Below are positions 1 through 9,674 of a DNA stretch of 64,000 nucleotides, piece after piece. The position numbers and the translations under genes were made by a program. The notes under the pieces were generated by a model, which did not search any database, was not told the DNA's origin, and saw only the letters and a list, made by a program, of their open reading frames with translations. Source of the stretch: Phytophthora colocasiae (taxonomy: Eukaryota > Oomycota > Peronosporomycetes > Peronosporales > Peronosporaceae); NCBI GenBank assembly GCA_018806915.1, contig JAGKQI010000066.1:289586-353585 (forward strand), written 5' to 3'. The first letter of the stretch is position 1. The number at the start of each line of letters is the position of its first letter.

Positions 1-683
1 TGCTTGGTTGAAGTGTATGCAAATGCAGTACATGTAGATGAGGCATGGTGCAGCACAAAAGCGCAGCCAGGTTGCAGTTGATTTCCTTGGGGATTCATTG
101 CTACATGTACAGACAAAGGAAATAAGTTACTGCCTACCATCCTTAGAAGCTGCTGAATGCTGTGCTTCCACTGCCGCTGTTTCGGTGGGTCATTTCGTCT
201 GTTTTGGCAACTCCATCAAAGGCTGCAATGTATCCGATCGCTGCTTCCAGCATCGTGGCGTAGTACAGTACCCACTATCGCCAATCATCAGTGCTGTGAT
301 CATCGTCTCGCTGATCAAATGACGAGCCACAATGACGCTCCGCAGACGACAACACGCCAGTACGAATGAAGAGGAAATGCTGCAGAGTGGGAAAGAGAAG
401 ATGTGCATTTGTTTTTCTTTGCTGAATGATTAACAGAGCCCAGAGCAATTAAAGTAGGCCGGCACGAGTTGTAACGATGAAATTAATTGCTGACCAAAAC
501 AAACCATTCGTGCGTTAACTGGTTGGGTCTGCCTTTCGACCCCATCAATCGTAGTTAGATGCAGCTCCATCCTCCGTTGCAGTTCTTCTCCAGGGTCCTT
601 CACACCTTTGTTGTCGAATACGATCTACCACAGTGACTTAGCTATGCGCTCGTCTTCAAGCTACAGTCTCCACTCGGTGGCAC
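1..683. other. No gene recognised
   Basis: I see no reading frame here with recognisable protein character on either strand, and no RNA gene or repeat. The short open frames overlap one another on both strands and look random in composition. It is the region downstream of the minus-strand gene that ends at 684. Confidence 0.5.
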
Positions 684-1631
684 TCACGGAGCTATACGCC
701 ATCCTGGACCTGTTAACTCGACCCTCTCGGGAAGACCAGGCACACTTGGTCTTATCCTCTGTGGCTGAAACTGCGGATCCCTGCCGATCGTGTTCTCAAC
801 GGCGTGTATGTGGTCGGGGGTCATTCTTGTTTCTGGGGGCTCAAACGCGATCCTCAAAGCGCAGACGATGTCGTGGATCATTGTAAGGTTGTCCTCGTGA
901 AAGGCGAACGTCTCTGTAGTCAACCCTTCACCGTTTTGAATAGGACGAGCTAGTCCTAGTTCCGTTAGCTTTTTCAGAAGTTCAAACTCTGCTTTGACAC
1001 GGTCATTTTCCATGCACTCCAGCCCGAACAGAAAATTAACTGAGCCTTTGTTGTACGAAGAACTGTTGGATCTGTGCTCGGTTAGTCTTCTCGGGATGTC
1101 CTGGGACTGCCCCACTTTCAAAAGAAAGGACCCCTCCGGTTCCTTTCTCTGGGTCAGCGTAGATAACCGATCAACAATGAGACCCACACCTCCGAAATGT
1201 CTGGCGAACTGGTCCAGACCCCTAGACTTCCCCAGCTTCGACTGTAGAGCCTTCCACGACACATAAGGTATGGCTTCGTGGTAGTATAAGTTTGAACCGA
1301 TAAAGGGCATCTCGAGAATCCGGAGCAGGTGTGCCGCGATCTTGACTCTGACGCGCGGGGGGTCCCGGTGCTGGCGTGTTGCCACTGCACGAAATAACTC
1401 CAAACGCGCTTGCTTCTCTGTGGACGTGGGCATCTCTTGGCAGAGTGAGGTCAGGCTGGGAGTGCCGGGCTGGCACTGCAGGGCTGGCCAGCATGGGACT
1501 CCCGGAAGCCTTCCGATCAAGGGTGACAAGCAGCGATCCACTTCGAAGTGGGAATCCACCATAATACGGTAGAACGCTACAACCCTTGAAGATCGATTGC
1601 CGTCCCTGCTATTTTGAATGAGCATAATCAT
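684..1631 (-). CDS. Hypothetical protein with GIY-YIG / T5orf172-like domain
   Basis: A single open frame of up to 315 codons. The middle (about residues 165-250) reads FLLKVGQSQDIPRRLTEHR, then an AEFELLKKL helix and an ETFAF strand. This is the K-[IV]-G-x(4-6)-R-x(4-6)-H pattern and downstream Glu/Phe of the T5orf172/MUG113 branch of the GIY-YIG nuclease superfamily. In that family the Arg and Glu act in DNA cleavage, but many eukaryotic copies have no known role. Two starts are possible: Met at 1631, or Met at 1562, which begins MVDSHFEV. No signal peptide or membrane segment is visible. The first 130 residues, rich in Cys and Pro, match nothing I know. The family call is by pattern only; the cellular function is unknown. 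Confidence 0.45.
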   Translation of the reverse strand: MIMLIQNSRDGNRSSRVVAFYRIMVDSHFEVDRCLSPLIGRLPGVPCWPALQCQPGTPSLTSLCQEMPTSTEKQARLELFRAVATRQHRDPPRVRVKIAAHLLRILEMPFIGSNLYYHEAIPYVSWKALQSKLGKSRGLDQFARHFGGVGLIVDRLSTLTQRKEPEGSFLLKVGQSQDIPRRLTEHRSNSSSYNKGSVNFLFGLECMENDRVKAEFELLKKLTELGLARPIQNGEGLTTETFAFHEDNLTMIHDIVCALRIAFEPPETRMTPDHIHAVENTIGRDPQFQPQRIRPSVPGLPERVELTGPGWRIAP

Positions 1632-2184
1632 ATTTAGTTTGACGCCAGTGATGATTGGAGAGGTACCATGCCCCCCACAAAGGAATATCAGACGGGCGCA
1701 TCGGTAGCGATTGGCGGAAATGACTTATATTCTTATTTAGAGGTCCCTTAGCGTTACTCTCTTGGAAATCCAACTACATGTAAGTAACGCCACCGCCGTC
1801 GAATGCGCACTTGCAGGCGCGCAGGATGATTTCGGGATTTTCACACCCTGATTTACGGTAGTACCCACACCCTGATTTACGGTTAAACGGGATTGTTGTA
1901 GTGCCCCTTTTTTGGCACATTTTCAGATTGTGATCGATACGGTACGGTCTTTCACATGATTGGTGTAAAAACAAGTCACCTTGTGCTACGCCTTGCGCGT
2001 CTGCAAGTGCGATTTCGGCAGTGAAACTTGCTAGATGTATACAAGATATGCTAATGAATACATCGTGTTGCTTTCTTAGCGGGGGAGCGCGTGTAGCGAT
2101 CGCACCGCCACGATAAGATAGCAAAAGGAAACGCAGGTCGGGACGGACGGAGAGGGTCGCCGCTTTCGCCGTGATTACGCAAGC
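1632..2184. other. Intergenic; short direct repeat, no gene supported
   Basis: No supported gene. An 18-base unit (CACACCCTGATTTACGGT) occurs twice, at 1842-1859 and 1866-1883, with a 24-base period. A minus-strand open frame at 1774-2124 has no recognisable domain and reads through this repeat, so I do not call it. Confidence 0.45.
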
Positions 2185-2282
2185 TTGTGGGAGGACTAAA
2201 TAAAACTTGGAAGGTTTCGGCAGCTATTTAGTCCCACAAATTAACTTTGGAAGGTTTTGGCAACTATTTAGTCCTCCCACAA
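2185..2282. repeat. 98-bp inverted-repeat element (MITE-like) upstream of NUP58
   Basis: Perfect 18-base terminal inverted repeats lie at 2185-2202 (TTGTGGGAGGACTAAATA) and 2265-2282. Between them are two imperfect direct copies of a unit of about 40 bases that contains CTTTGGAAGGTTT and ATTTAGTCC. The unit ends 43 bases before the NUP58 start codon, so it lies in the promoter or 5' leader. It may be a miniature inverted-repeat element or a decayed remnant; I see no clear target-site duplication. Confidence 0.5.
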
Positions 2283-2325
2283 ATTTTGTGGCGAGGCCCA
2301 AACCTCCACCCAACCAAAGTCCCTC

Positions 2326-4084
2326 ATGGCCTTCTCCTTCGGCGCCACTGCAGCCGCGCCTGCTGCCTCCTCCGGTACGTTACAGTCTTCATCTTCTTCT
2401 CCAGTTAAATCCTCATCACTTTATCTCTTTCCCCTTGTTAGGCTTTGGCTTCAATGCTGCTCCTGCTGCTTCCAGTGGCTTCAGTTTCGGAGCGACTTCT
2501 ACAGCTCCAACTGCCTCCAGTGGCTTCAGCTTTGGTGGAACCTCCGCAGCTCCCGCAGCTTCAAGTGGCTTCAGCTTTGGCGCTACACCGGCTGCTCCTG
2601 CAGCGTCTGGAGGCTTTAACTTTGGTGGAGCAGCGGCGACCCCTGCTGCCTCTTCAGGTTTCAGTTTTGGTGGGAACACGGCGGCACCTGCAGCCTCCAG
2701 CAGCTTCAGCTTTGGTGCGAAACCTGCTACTCCCTCTACAGGCTTCAGTTTTGGGGCATCTACAGCTCCTGCAGCTCCTACGACCAGTGTCTTTGGTGCT
2801 GCAACTCCTGCAGCTTCAGGATTCGGATTCGGAGCTACTGCTACGCAGCCTACAACGGGTTTTGGAAGCTTTGGCTTAGGTTCTAATGTTACTCAGCCAG
2901 CAGCCGCTCAGCCAGCGTACGTGTGTGGAATTCTCTACTACTTATTGGTAGAATAGTTACACTGACATATCTTTTTATTATGCATTAGTGGTCCTCCGAT
3001 CACCTTGGAGACAGCATTCGAAGCTCTGCCAGAAGATGTGAAGAAGAATATGACGCAGTTCCATGCCTTCCTGAAGGAACAGGATCAGTCGGACGCCTTC
3101 CTCAAGACTGTGTCACCTCGTCAAATGGAAATGCTGCGTGAGAACATGGCCAAGCTGGAGCAGGAGGTGCTGGCTCGGCGCAACCGACAGGACCGTCAAA
3201 CTGCTGCTGTGCAGCATGTGCGCCAGGACGTTCGGCAGCTGCTTCATCAGGTAGACGCTGCCACGCTTACTCGTCGCAGTCTGGACAACAGCAATGGAAG
3301 CACCCCCAACATGTACCACGTCATGCGACGCGTGGAAATGCCTTCACCCTACTACTGGGAGCTGCTAGGCCATTACGAGCAGAAGATGGCAGCGATCAAG
3401 TCACAGATTGAAGATGTAGAGGCTCAGTTTAAGCCACTCTATGAAGGACGAACTGGATCTGCGACTGGAGCGCCGGCACCGGCACAACTGCAACAGATTT
3501 TGGTGGCGCAGAATGCTGCGCTCATGCAGGCTGCTGCTCGTGTGGCTGAAGTTCACGAGAAGGCGGAGGAAATGCGGCAACTTTTCCTGGTGAAGATGCA
3601 GGAGGACCTCGTTCGACACGGTGAGAACCCCGCAACCTTCCAGAATCCATTCGACAAGCGCAAGAAGAGCAGCGAGGCGGACAAACGCCAGGCTATCGAC
3701 AAGATTCGCTTCCGCACAAGTGTCGCGCCTACAATTGTGACTCCCCAGCCAGCACCCGCAGCTCCTGCCGCTACCTCTGCCTTTGGATTCGGTACAGCAG
3801 CGGCTCCTACTAGCGGCTTCAGCTTTGGTTCAACTGCAGCGTCTGCCCCAGCCAAGACAGTATCATTCAACCTCACAAGTAGCACAGCCACGTCCGTGGC
3901 ACCCCCTGCTACGACTACGAGTATCACGGCTACCCCACTGACGACGGGAGGAACGACAGGAGGTTTCACAGCGCCCACAGTAGCCACAACCGGCTTCGCT
4001 TCATCATTTTTTCCTCCTGCTGCTGACAAACCAGCCGTAGGCTCCAAGCGGAACAGTGGCCGCGCGCAGAAAATGCGGAAGTAG
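2326..4084 (+). CDS. NUP58: Nucleoporin NUP58/p45-like, FG-repeat protein (3 exons)
   Basis: Exons 2326-2374, 2442-2916 and 2989-4084 join in frame through introns 2375-2441 (GTACGT...TTAG) and 2917-2988 (GTACGT...TTAG) to give 539 residues; human NUP58 has about 600. Residues 1-175 are FG repeats of the form GFSFGA in Ala/Pro/Ser-rich spacers. A helical coiled-coil core follows (about 180-400), with the family-typical block SPYYWELLGHYEQKMAAIK, equivalent to the ADYFRILVQQFE segment of NUP58. A short C-terminal FG stretch and a basic tail (GSKRNSGRAQKMRK) end the protein. NUP58 forms the central-channel complex with NUP54 and NUP62 in the nuclear pore. The ATG at 2326 opens directly into FGATAAAPAASS, supporting this start. 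Confidence 0.88.
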
Positions 4085-4300
4085 AGCGAGGAATGAGCCC
4101 ATTGAGATACGTGCAGTAACTGGTAGACAGCTTTCCAGTAATTAAACAACCATGCAGATGGAGAAAAGTGGAGTGTGTACTAATATCTTACCGTTTTCCC
4201 TCGTCTCCAAAAAGGCTAGAAAAGAGAAGAACAACTGCAAATGAATTGGTAATGAAAGCGCCAAAAGCTGCTTGGCTATGCGTATCCCTCCCTCATCGAC

Positions 4301-6014
4301 TTATGTAGAGCACGGGATGAACTTCACGCTGGTCATGGTCTTGTTCATAGAGGCGAGCACCTCCAGAACATCCATGTTTGCAACACGCCACGTATCGTCG
4401 ACCAGACCCTGTTCCGTCGAGTTGGAATCATCGGGGGCCGGGTACGGCCATAGCGAGTCGGGGTTCAACGTCCACCAGAAGCCGCCAGCAAGCGAACGGC
4501 TCTGTTGAGCCAGCCATCTGAGCAATAACGTCCTTGACAATACGTGTACTCGTCAGCTTGGGCGTCCCATCGAGGTCGCCAACAAGACCACCGAAAGATG
4601 ACAAAACCACAGCACTTCCAGTGTCAAAAGCCGCTCCGAACGAGTAGTTCATGTTGAGCTTCACGTTGGCCAGAAGGTCTTCGTCACCGTACTCGACGTA
4701 ATCTTCCAGTAAGTCTCCGCTCGTTGTGCCGTCCTCGAAGAAGAAAAAGACGTGGCAGGTATGAACTTGAAAAGTACTTCGGCGCGTACACCACCTTGTT
4801 GTCCGTGTCCAGAGTAATGGGAGCTGAGCTGACACTCAGAAAGGTCCGAGCCGGGAAGGAACGTGTTCTTAATTGAACGGTCTCCGTACGTGTCCTTGTG
4901 GCTCTCACCCTGCACACCCTGCACGAACGCCAGCCACTTCGGGCACTTCTTAACCATGTGGTTTCCGAGCTCCGTAGCTGCGACTGACCAGTCCGTGTCC
5001 GATCCATCTCCCCACGTCGCATCCGGTGCTTAGACCATCCCTTGAGATCAATACCGATGATGTTGAAGTGGGTCGAGTCGCACATGGCCTCGGCCAGGTT
5101 CGTGATCGCCGTCTTGATGTCAGCCAGCTTGATGGACGAGCCGTACCACAGACCGGAGCTATCATCATCTGACGAGGACAGGACGTGGAAGTCCAGCACT
5201 ACACCGATGTTGAACTGGCTCCAGACCTTTGTACCAGCAGACCTAGCAGCGTGTTGTAACGTGAAGCCGTGGCTAGAGCTCGGTTCGAGTTGGTGTTGAT
5301 AAGGTTCGTGTCAATGTCCGTGTTACGCATCACAGCGTCAATAGACAGCGGGAACCGAACCACGTTGAACTTGTTGTAGTGCAGGAAGTAGGCGTAACGG
5401 TACAGCGAATCGCCATCCACCGTGTTGTCCCACAGACCCTTGGGTACGCCCTTGCTGTCCTCCATCCCCTTCCAGTTGATGCCCTTAATGTCGATCTGTG
5501 TGGAAGTTCCGTCCGCCAGCTGAGCATAGATGCGGCCGTTCTTACTAATGTAGTTGGGCTGCTCACAGCCCTTGTCCGTGTATTCTTTGGGGTTAGTGAC
5601 GGTAATGTCCGCCGAGTCAGTGGGGCTGCCATCGTCAATCTGTGTGCCGTCCGTGTACTTGGCTTCAGCAGCAGCTTCACTATTGGCTTCGGTCTCGTTC
5701 ACGTCGTCGTGCACTTTAATACCGTAGTACGTGAGACCAGCCACAGACACGACAGCCAACAGCAACAGAGCAAGAGCTCCTGGCCATGTCTGTATAAAAT
5801 AATCAAATAAGAGTGAATGTCAGTGATCAACACTCTGATTCAATATACCGAATCCAATGCGGTTACGTACCGACCGACGGCCGCGGTACCGCGCCTTCTT
5901 GCCTGCGAAGGTGGTGTCGACATCTGCGGCGGCGATGATGCGCTCAACCTCAGAGCTGCGGCCGGCCGAGAAGGAGCCTCGGCCTACGCGACTGGGGCGT
6001 CCAGACGTGCTCAT
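4301..6014 (-). pseudogene. Membrane-anchored GH5 glycoside hydrolase (cellulase-like), frameshifted
   Basis: Exon 1 is 6014-5871 and exon 2 starts at 5789; the intron 5790-5870 has GTACGT and CAG ends. The first 48 residues are basic and Ser/Arg-rich. They run into a membrane span (TWPGALALLLLAVVSVAGL), giving a type II anchor with an extracellular catalytic domain. GH5 landmarks follow: IDIKGINWKGMED, GLWDNTVDGDSLYRYAYF, NVVRFPLS, GVVLDFHVLSSSDDDSSGLW, IIGIDLK, DATWGDGSDTDW, WLAFVQGV, NKVVYAP. They lie in different frames, with shifts near 5225, 5010, 4820 and 4760. The catalytic acid/base block (NEP after IGIDLK in this family) is replaced by unrelated sequence. The nucleophile position reads LSSFGG where the family has Glu before FGG. 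The shifts may be sequencing errors, but these substitutions are not single-base slips. Confidence 0.7.
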
Positions 6015-7031
6015 TCTTCTGTTCTGTGTCTACCGTACGCTGCGAACTACTCGAGTCGTTACGTGAAGTGAAGGCGATGAAGACCCTGGGAGCTTCGTCC
6101 TTGTTGGGGCCGGTTCGCTTTTGCACTGAAGGTTGGGCGATGCGCCGTCTCTGGCGAAGAAACGGAAGAGTGAGATTCACTTGGGTAGAGTATCAAGCAT
6201 ACAAATATCAAGAGAGAGTAGGGGTTTGCCTATAGAAAACGGATGACATTTTAACCAATCCGACTGTATAAGTGTGCTTTAAGTTCGAGGTGAGTGCAGT
6301 TGATGCGATCTAAGGCATCGACGCAGTCGACATCGACGTCTACCTGGTGCGGCCATACATATAGCTTTGCGATGGGTTGGCATGGCTAATGTATCAGGTC
6401 ACGGATAGCTGGCCGATGCTGACACTGGATACTAAGGGATATCAGCCTCTCGCCTAAGTACGACAACGATTTTCGGACGTTCTCAAAAATTGCATCGCAC
6501 TTAGACGAAACGGCTACCAGCAGAATCAAGGCAAGTTGTCGAGCACATGCACGTGCATGAATGCCCAAGTTGGGGCTGTGTGCATACCGACTTGTGAAAT
6601 CATTCATCGCCAATCCAGTCCTTAATCGTAGGGACAGATTGCGATGAAGCGGTGGGTCACAGTTTTCAAAGCTTTTGACGTGCGAATAAGGTTCCCTAGC
6701 TTAAGCAGCACATGGTGAGCTGCCCAGCCCTGATCTTCGGTGGTTGATTCTGTTCGCTGTTCACTACCATTGACACAGAGTGGTGGGCGAAGGTTTATCT
6801 TTAATTGAGCGATGCTTCGTCAAGAGTACGTGTAAGTGATGGTCTTACGGAATTCAGGGACAGTATACATCCTCGATGTGAAATACGTACGCTTATAGCG
6901 CGAAGTTTGCAGCAAGACCATATTGCTAGTCGTCATTCGCTTTACGAAGCACTTTTTATTAAAACACCAAGCCAATCAAAATCCGCTTTTTATTGGCCAC
7001 GACCACCGCACGTCCTGAATCCGCTGTAGAC
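6015..7031. other. Intergenic region between divergent genes
   Basis: No gene seen. Its left end is the upstream region of the GH5 pseudogene and its right end is the upstream region of the chorismate-lyase-like gene. Two CCAAT-type elements, one in each orientation, lie at about 6971-6996, just before the latter gene. Confidence 0.5.
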
Positions 7032-7758
7032 ATGGTAGCAGATCACGCGACAACCGAAGCGAAGGAGACGGCCACAACGCTCAACACCTCTGCCAATGAA
7101 GAAGTCAACAAAGACTGCGAGTGGCACAAGCTGAGCGTGACGTTCCAAGCTTCTCCTGACTCAATGCTGGTACTATACACGACCTACTGCTCCTGTTAGC
7201 TGGAAGCAAATGACTAACTCCGAGCTTTTTCGCTTGGCTTTTTTAAATCAGCTTGGACACGCAGATATGAGCGCGGCGTGGCGACTATTTCTATTTGGCA
7301 ATGGCTCACCCACGCACCATTTAGGACTGCTCACAGGCTCCCCCACTGAGGTGGATGTGCTCGGAATGCTACCGGTTGGGGACAGTTTAGACAATGCTCC
7401 GTCCGAGATTGAAGCCATTGCAGCACCTCGTTGCAGACGGCAAGTTTTCCTACGCAACGCTCGTGGTGAACGTCTGGGCTACGCAGCGTCGTGGATTAGC
7501 GAGGGGGATGTGGGGGCTGTGTTCAAGGACACCAAGATTCCTATCGGCAAGAACATCCTTCAGCACAAGACGGAGCTGTATCGTGACATGAAGAGCGTCT
7601 TCTGTGGACACTCGAGGGAGTTAGAGGAGGCGTTCGGAGCTCCTGGGCCGTTTTGGGGTCGCTCCTACCTCTTCTGGAACGGCGGGCGACCTGTAACATT
7701 CATTTACGAGGTTTTTTCGCCCAAGCTGGAGAAGTACATGGGCAAGGTACTGCAATAG
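7032..7758 (+). CDS. Chorismate lyase (UbiC)-like family protein (2 exons)
   Basis: Exons 7032-7169 and 7252-7758 give 214 residues. The intron 7170-7251 (82 bp) starts GTACTA, contains TGACTAAC as a likely branch point, and ends in a pyrimidine tract and CAG. It keeps phase 0 and removes an in-frame stop. Residues 46-90 read LGHADMSAAWRLFLFGNGS, then PTHHL and TEVDVLG, resembling the tryptophan / GS-[LP]-T / VxVL start of chorismate lyases. RRQVFLRNARGERLGYAAS and IPIGKNI follow, and the end WGRSYLFWNGGRPVTFIYEVF matches the conserved final strand (EVFLP in bacterial UbiC). UbiC makes 4-hydroxybenzoate for ubiquinone; whether this eukaryotic relative keeps that reaction is unknown. There is no evident targeting peptide. 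Confidence 0.6.
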
Positions 7759-7990
7759 ACGCCAACTGCAAGCTTGCACTGTGAAAGACTGACGAAATAG
7801 AGATAACCTTCTTCGTGTACCTGCCAGCTAATGTTCACTTGGTAAGTCTATTGCTGCCTTTTGTTTAAGAATCCGCGAGCCTGGAGCCGCATGAGTCCTA
7901 AAGAAAAGGGTCGCTCACACATCATCCTCCAGTTGCACGCTTGCCTTCTCTTTTTGCCTCACGTATCGTTATCCATCATCATGGCGAGAC

Positions 7991-8567
7991 TTACAGCGAC
8001 ATACGCCATCGGCCCTTGTTGAAGCGGCGCTTGAGCACCTTACGACCCGAAATGGACACGCGGCGAGTACGGAAGCCGTGCTTGCGCTTGCGACGCAGTA
8101 CACTGGGCTGGTAGGTGCGCTTAATAGCCTGCAGAGGCTCTGCAATGGATAACAACCAAGTGAGTTTCTTATTGACAAGAGCACTGGTAATAAAGTAGCA
8201 ACGGACTCACCGTTGAGGTTCTCAGTGGGGCACTCGAGCTCTCCGATCTGGTCGAGCTGCTGAAGGAAATCGTCGATCTGCACGCGGTTGACGCCCGTCT
8301 CGAAGACCAGCGGATTCTTCATCAGTGCGTCTGCAGAGATTAAAAAAGAAGAAGCATTGTTAGACATACAAACACAAGCAAAGAGGACGCGAATGACGCA
8401 CTCATGTGGTTGGCGGGTGTAGCCATCATCAGGATAGAAGGGTTCGGCAGCGCATTGGAGGCCGAAAAGCTGCCAGTGGAGATGCTGGACAGAGCGCGAA
8501 CGCTTGAAGCCCCTGGTCGTGCGCGTAGACTCAGCTGCAGCGCGTTCTTCACGAGCATCGCCGCCAT
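7991..8567 (-). CDS. MRPL34: Mitochondrial ribosomal protein bL34 precursor (3 exons)
   Basis: Exons 8567-8402, 8330-8211 and 8139-7991 are separated by two 71-bp introns (8331-8401 GTGCGT...CAG; 8140-8210 GTGAGT...CAG). Both are phase 1 and join to 144 residues. The last 46 residues are a complete bacterial-type L34: [42 protein letters not shown]34 is a very basic protein that packs onto 23S-type rRNA of the large subunit. The N-terminus ([19 protein letters not shown]) is Arg-rich, hydrophobic and free of acidic residues, as expected of a mitochondrial presequence. The 60 residues between presequence and L34 core include an acidic linker typical of eukaryotic mitochondrial versions. Confidence 0.9.
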
Positions 8568-9007
8568 TTTGTCTCGATCGCTGCTGGCCGCTTGTTTGTT
8601 GGTACTGAAAGGCTGGCAATCCGCTGTATGGTTTTCAACCAATCAACGCTATTATTGGTGCAATTGTAGATCCTATTGGTGAAAATCATGTCGCCATGCT
8701 GTAGTATGTCTGAGTCAGGTCACCTGGACGATATGGTGCACATGCGGCATTGATGCATCATGCCTCGATGGCTTTCGATGCTTCTGTATGTAGGCTGGAA
8801 CGTTTGGACTATCAGATATACTTGACAGTTCTCTTTGTAGGATTCACGCATACATTAGCTTATTATTGGGGCTTGCTTCATTGACTTGCGGGTTCGAGAC
8901 GGGGGATACCGTATTGTACATCTTGTGGCTTGGTGGCGTCTCTCAACCTCGCACTTTCGCTCTTAAATTCCTGATCTCTGGCTTTCAATGGCTGTCATTC
9001 AAGTCGT
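8568..9007. other. Intergenic; nothing recognised
   Basis: Upstream region of the bL34 gene and downstream region of the tail-anchored protein gene. A CCAAT element in each orientation lies within the first 80 bases upstream of bL34. No other feature was seen. Confidence 0.45.
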
Positions 9008-9490
9008 TCAACGCGAGTTGTCGGGTTTCGGCTGGAAAATGATCAGCAGGATGAGCGCCATGGCCATGATCACAATAAGACCCACTAGGAACTGGATGCA
9101 CTGTTTAAAACTGTCTGCTTCGTCCTCCGCCTCACTTGCATTTGCCGGTCTCCTCGCAAGGTAGCCCAACTCCATGTCCGATTCCGAGCCAGCGTCCGAA
9201 CCTGACGAGTTGTAGCAACATATCAGAGCTGCCGGACAGCCAGATACTCTCTTGTTGGACTCTCCTTGTCGACGACGGCCTGAGTTCTTCGCTGGTGGTG
9301 GTCGCTTGGTCCATTCGGGACTGCGGAACCACGGCAAAGGGTAAACTTCCTCCTCTGGCTTGGACAGTAGCGGCGAGCGCTCACTCCTCATCGTCGCCAC
9401 CTTGGACTCGCTCACCCGCACCACCTTGACGTCCGCAGAGCCACTGCCAGGCGCTGGTGGCTCCACGTCGTGCGCATCGGCTGCCACCAT
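9008..9490 (-). CDS. Small tail-anchored membrane protein, hypothetical
   Basis: 160 residues from an ATG at 9490 in good context (GCCACCATGG on the opposite reading). The first 130 residues are polar, with acidic stretches (SDAGSESDMEL, NASEAEDEAD) and basic patches (SGRRRQGESNKR). An ERSPLL motif resembles a dileucine sorting signal. One strongly hydrophobic helix near the C-terminus (IQFLVGLIVIMAMALILLII) is followed by only eight residues. That layout predicts a tail-anchored protein with its bulk in the cytosol. I recognise no family, and no function is assigned. Confidence 0.6.
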   Translation of the reverse strand: MVAADAHDVEPPAPGSGSADVKVVRVSESKVATMRSERSPLLSKPEEEVYPLPWFRSPEWTKRPPPAKNSGRRRQGESNKRVSGCPAALICCYNSSGSDAGSESDMELGYLARRPANASEAEDEADSFKQCIQFLVGLIVIMAMALILLIIFQPKPDNSR

Positions 9491-9674
9491 GGCAGGGTCT
9501 GCTGCAGAGTCGGTGGGAATAATAGAATGGTGGAACGGACCTGAGTTTCAATTGGTTAAAAACGATGCGAAAACATGGAATTGTGGCTCTAGCCACATTT
9601 TGTAACGACAAATGTACAAGAAACTTCAGCAGCGCGTCACACATGGCTTCATGTTGTTGTTACCACTCGCTCTT

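Noticed and set aside
1774..2124. Minus-strand open frame of 116 codons
   Set aside because: No domain or compositional signature, and it reads through an intergenic direct repeat; likely chance.
2416..2879. Open frames on both strands within the nucleoporin FG region
   Set aside because: They are shadows of the GFSFGA repeats, and repeat periodicity keeps several frames open.
7170..7199. In-frame stop in the chorismate-lyase-like gene read as a truncation
   Set aside because: The stop lies in a well-formed 82-bp intron with donor, branch point and acceptor; exons join in phase 0.
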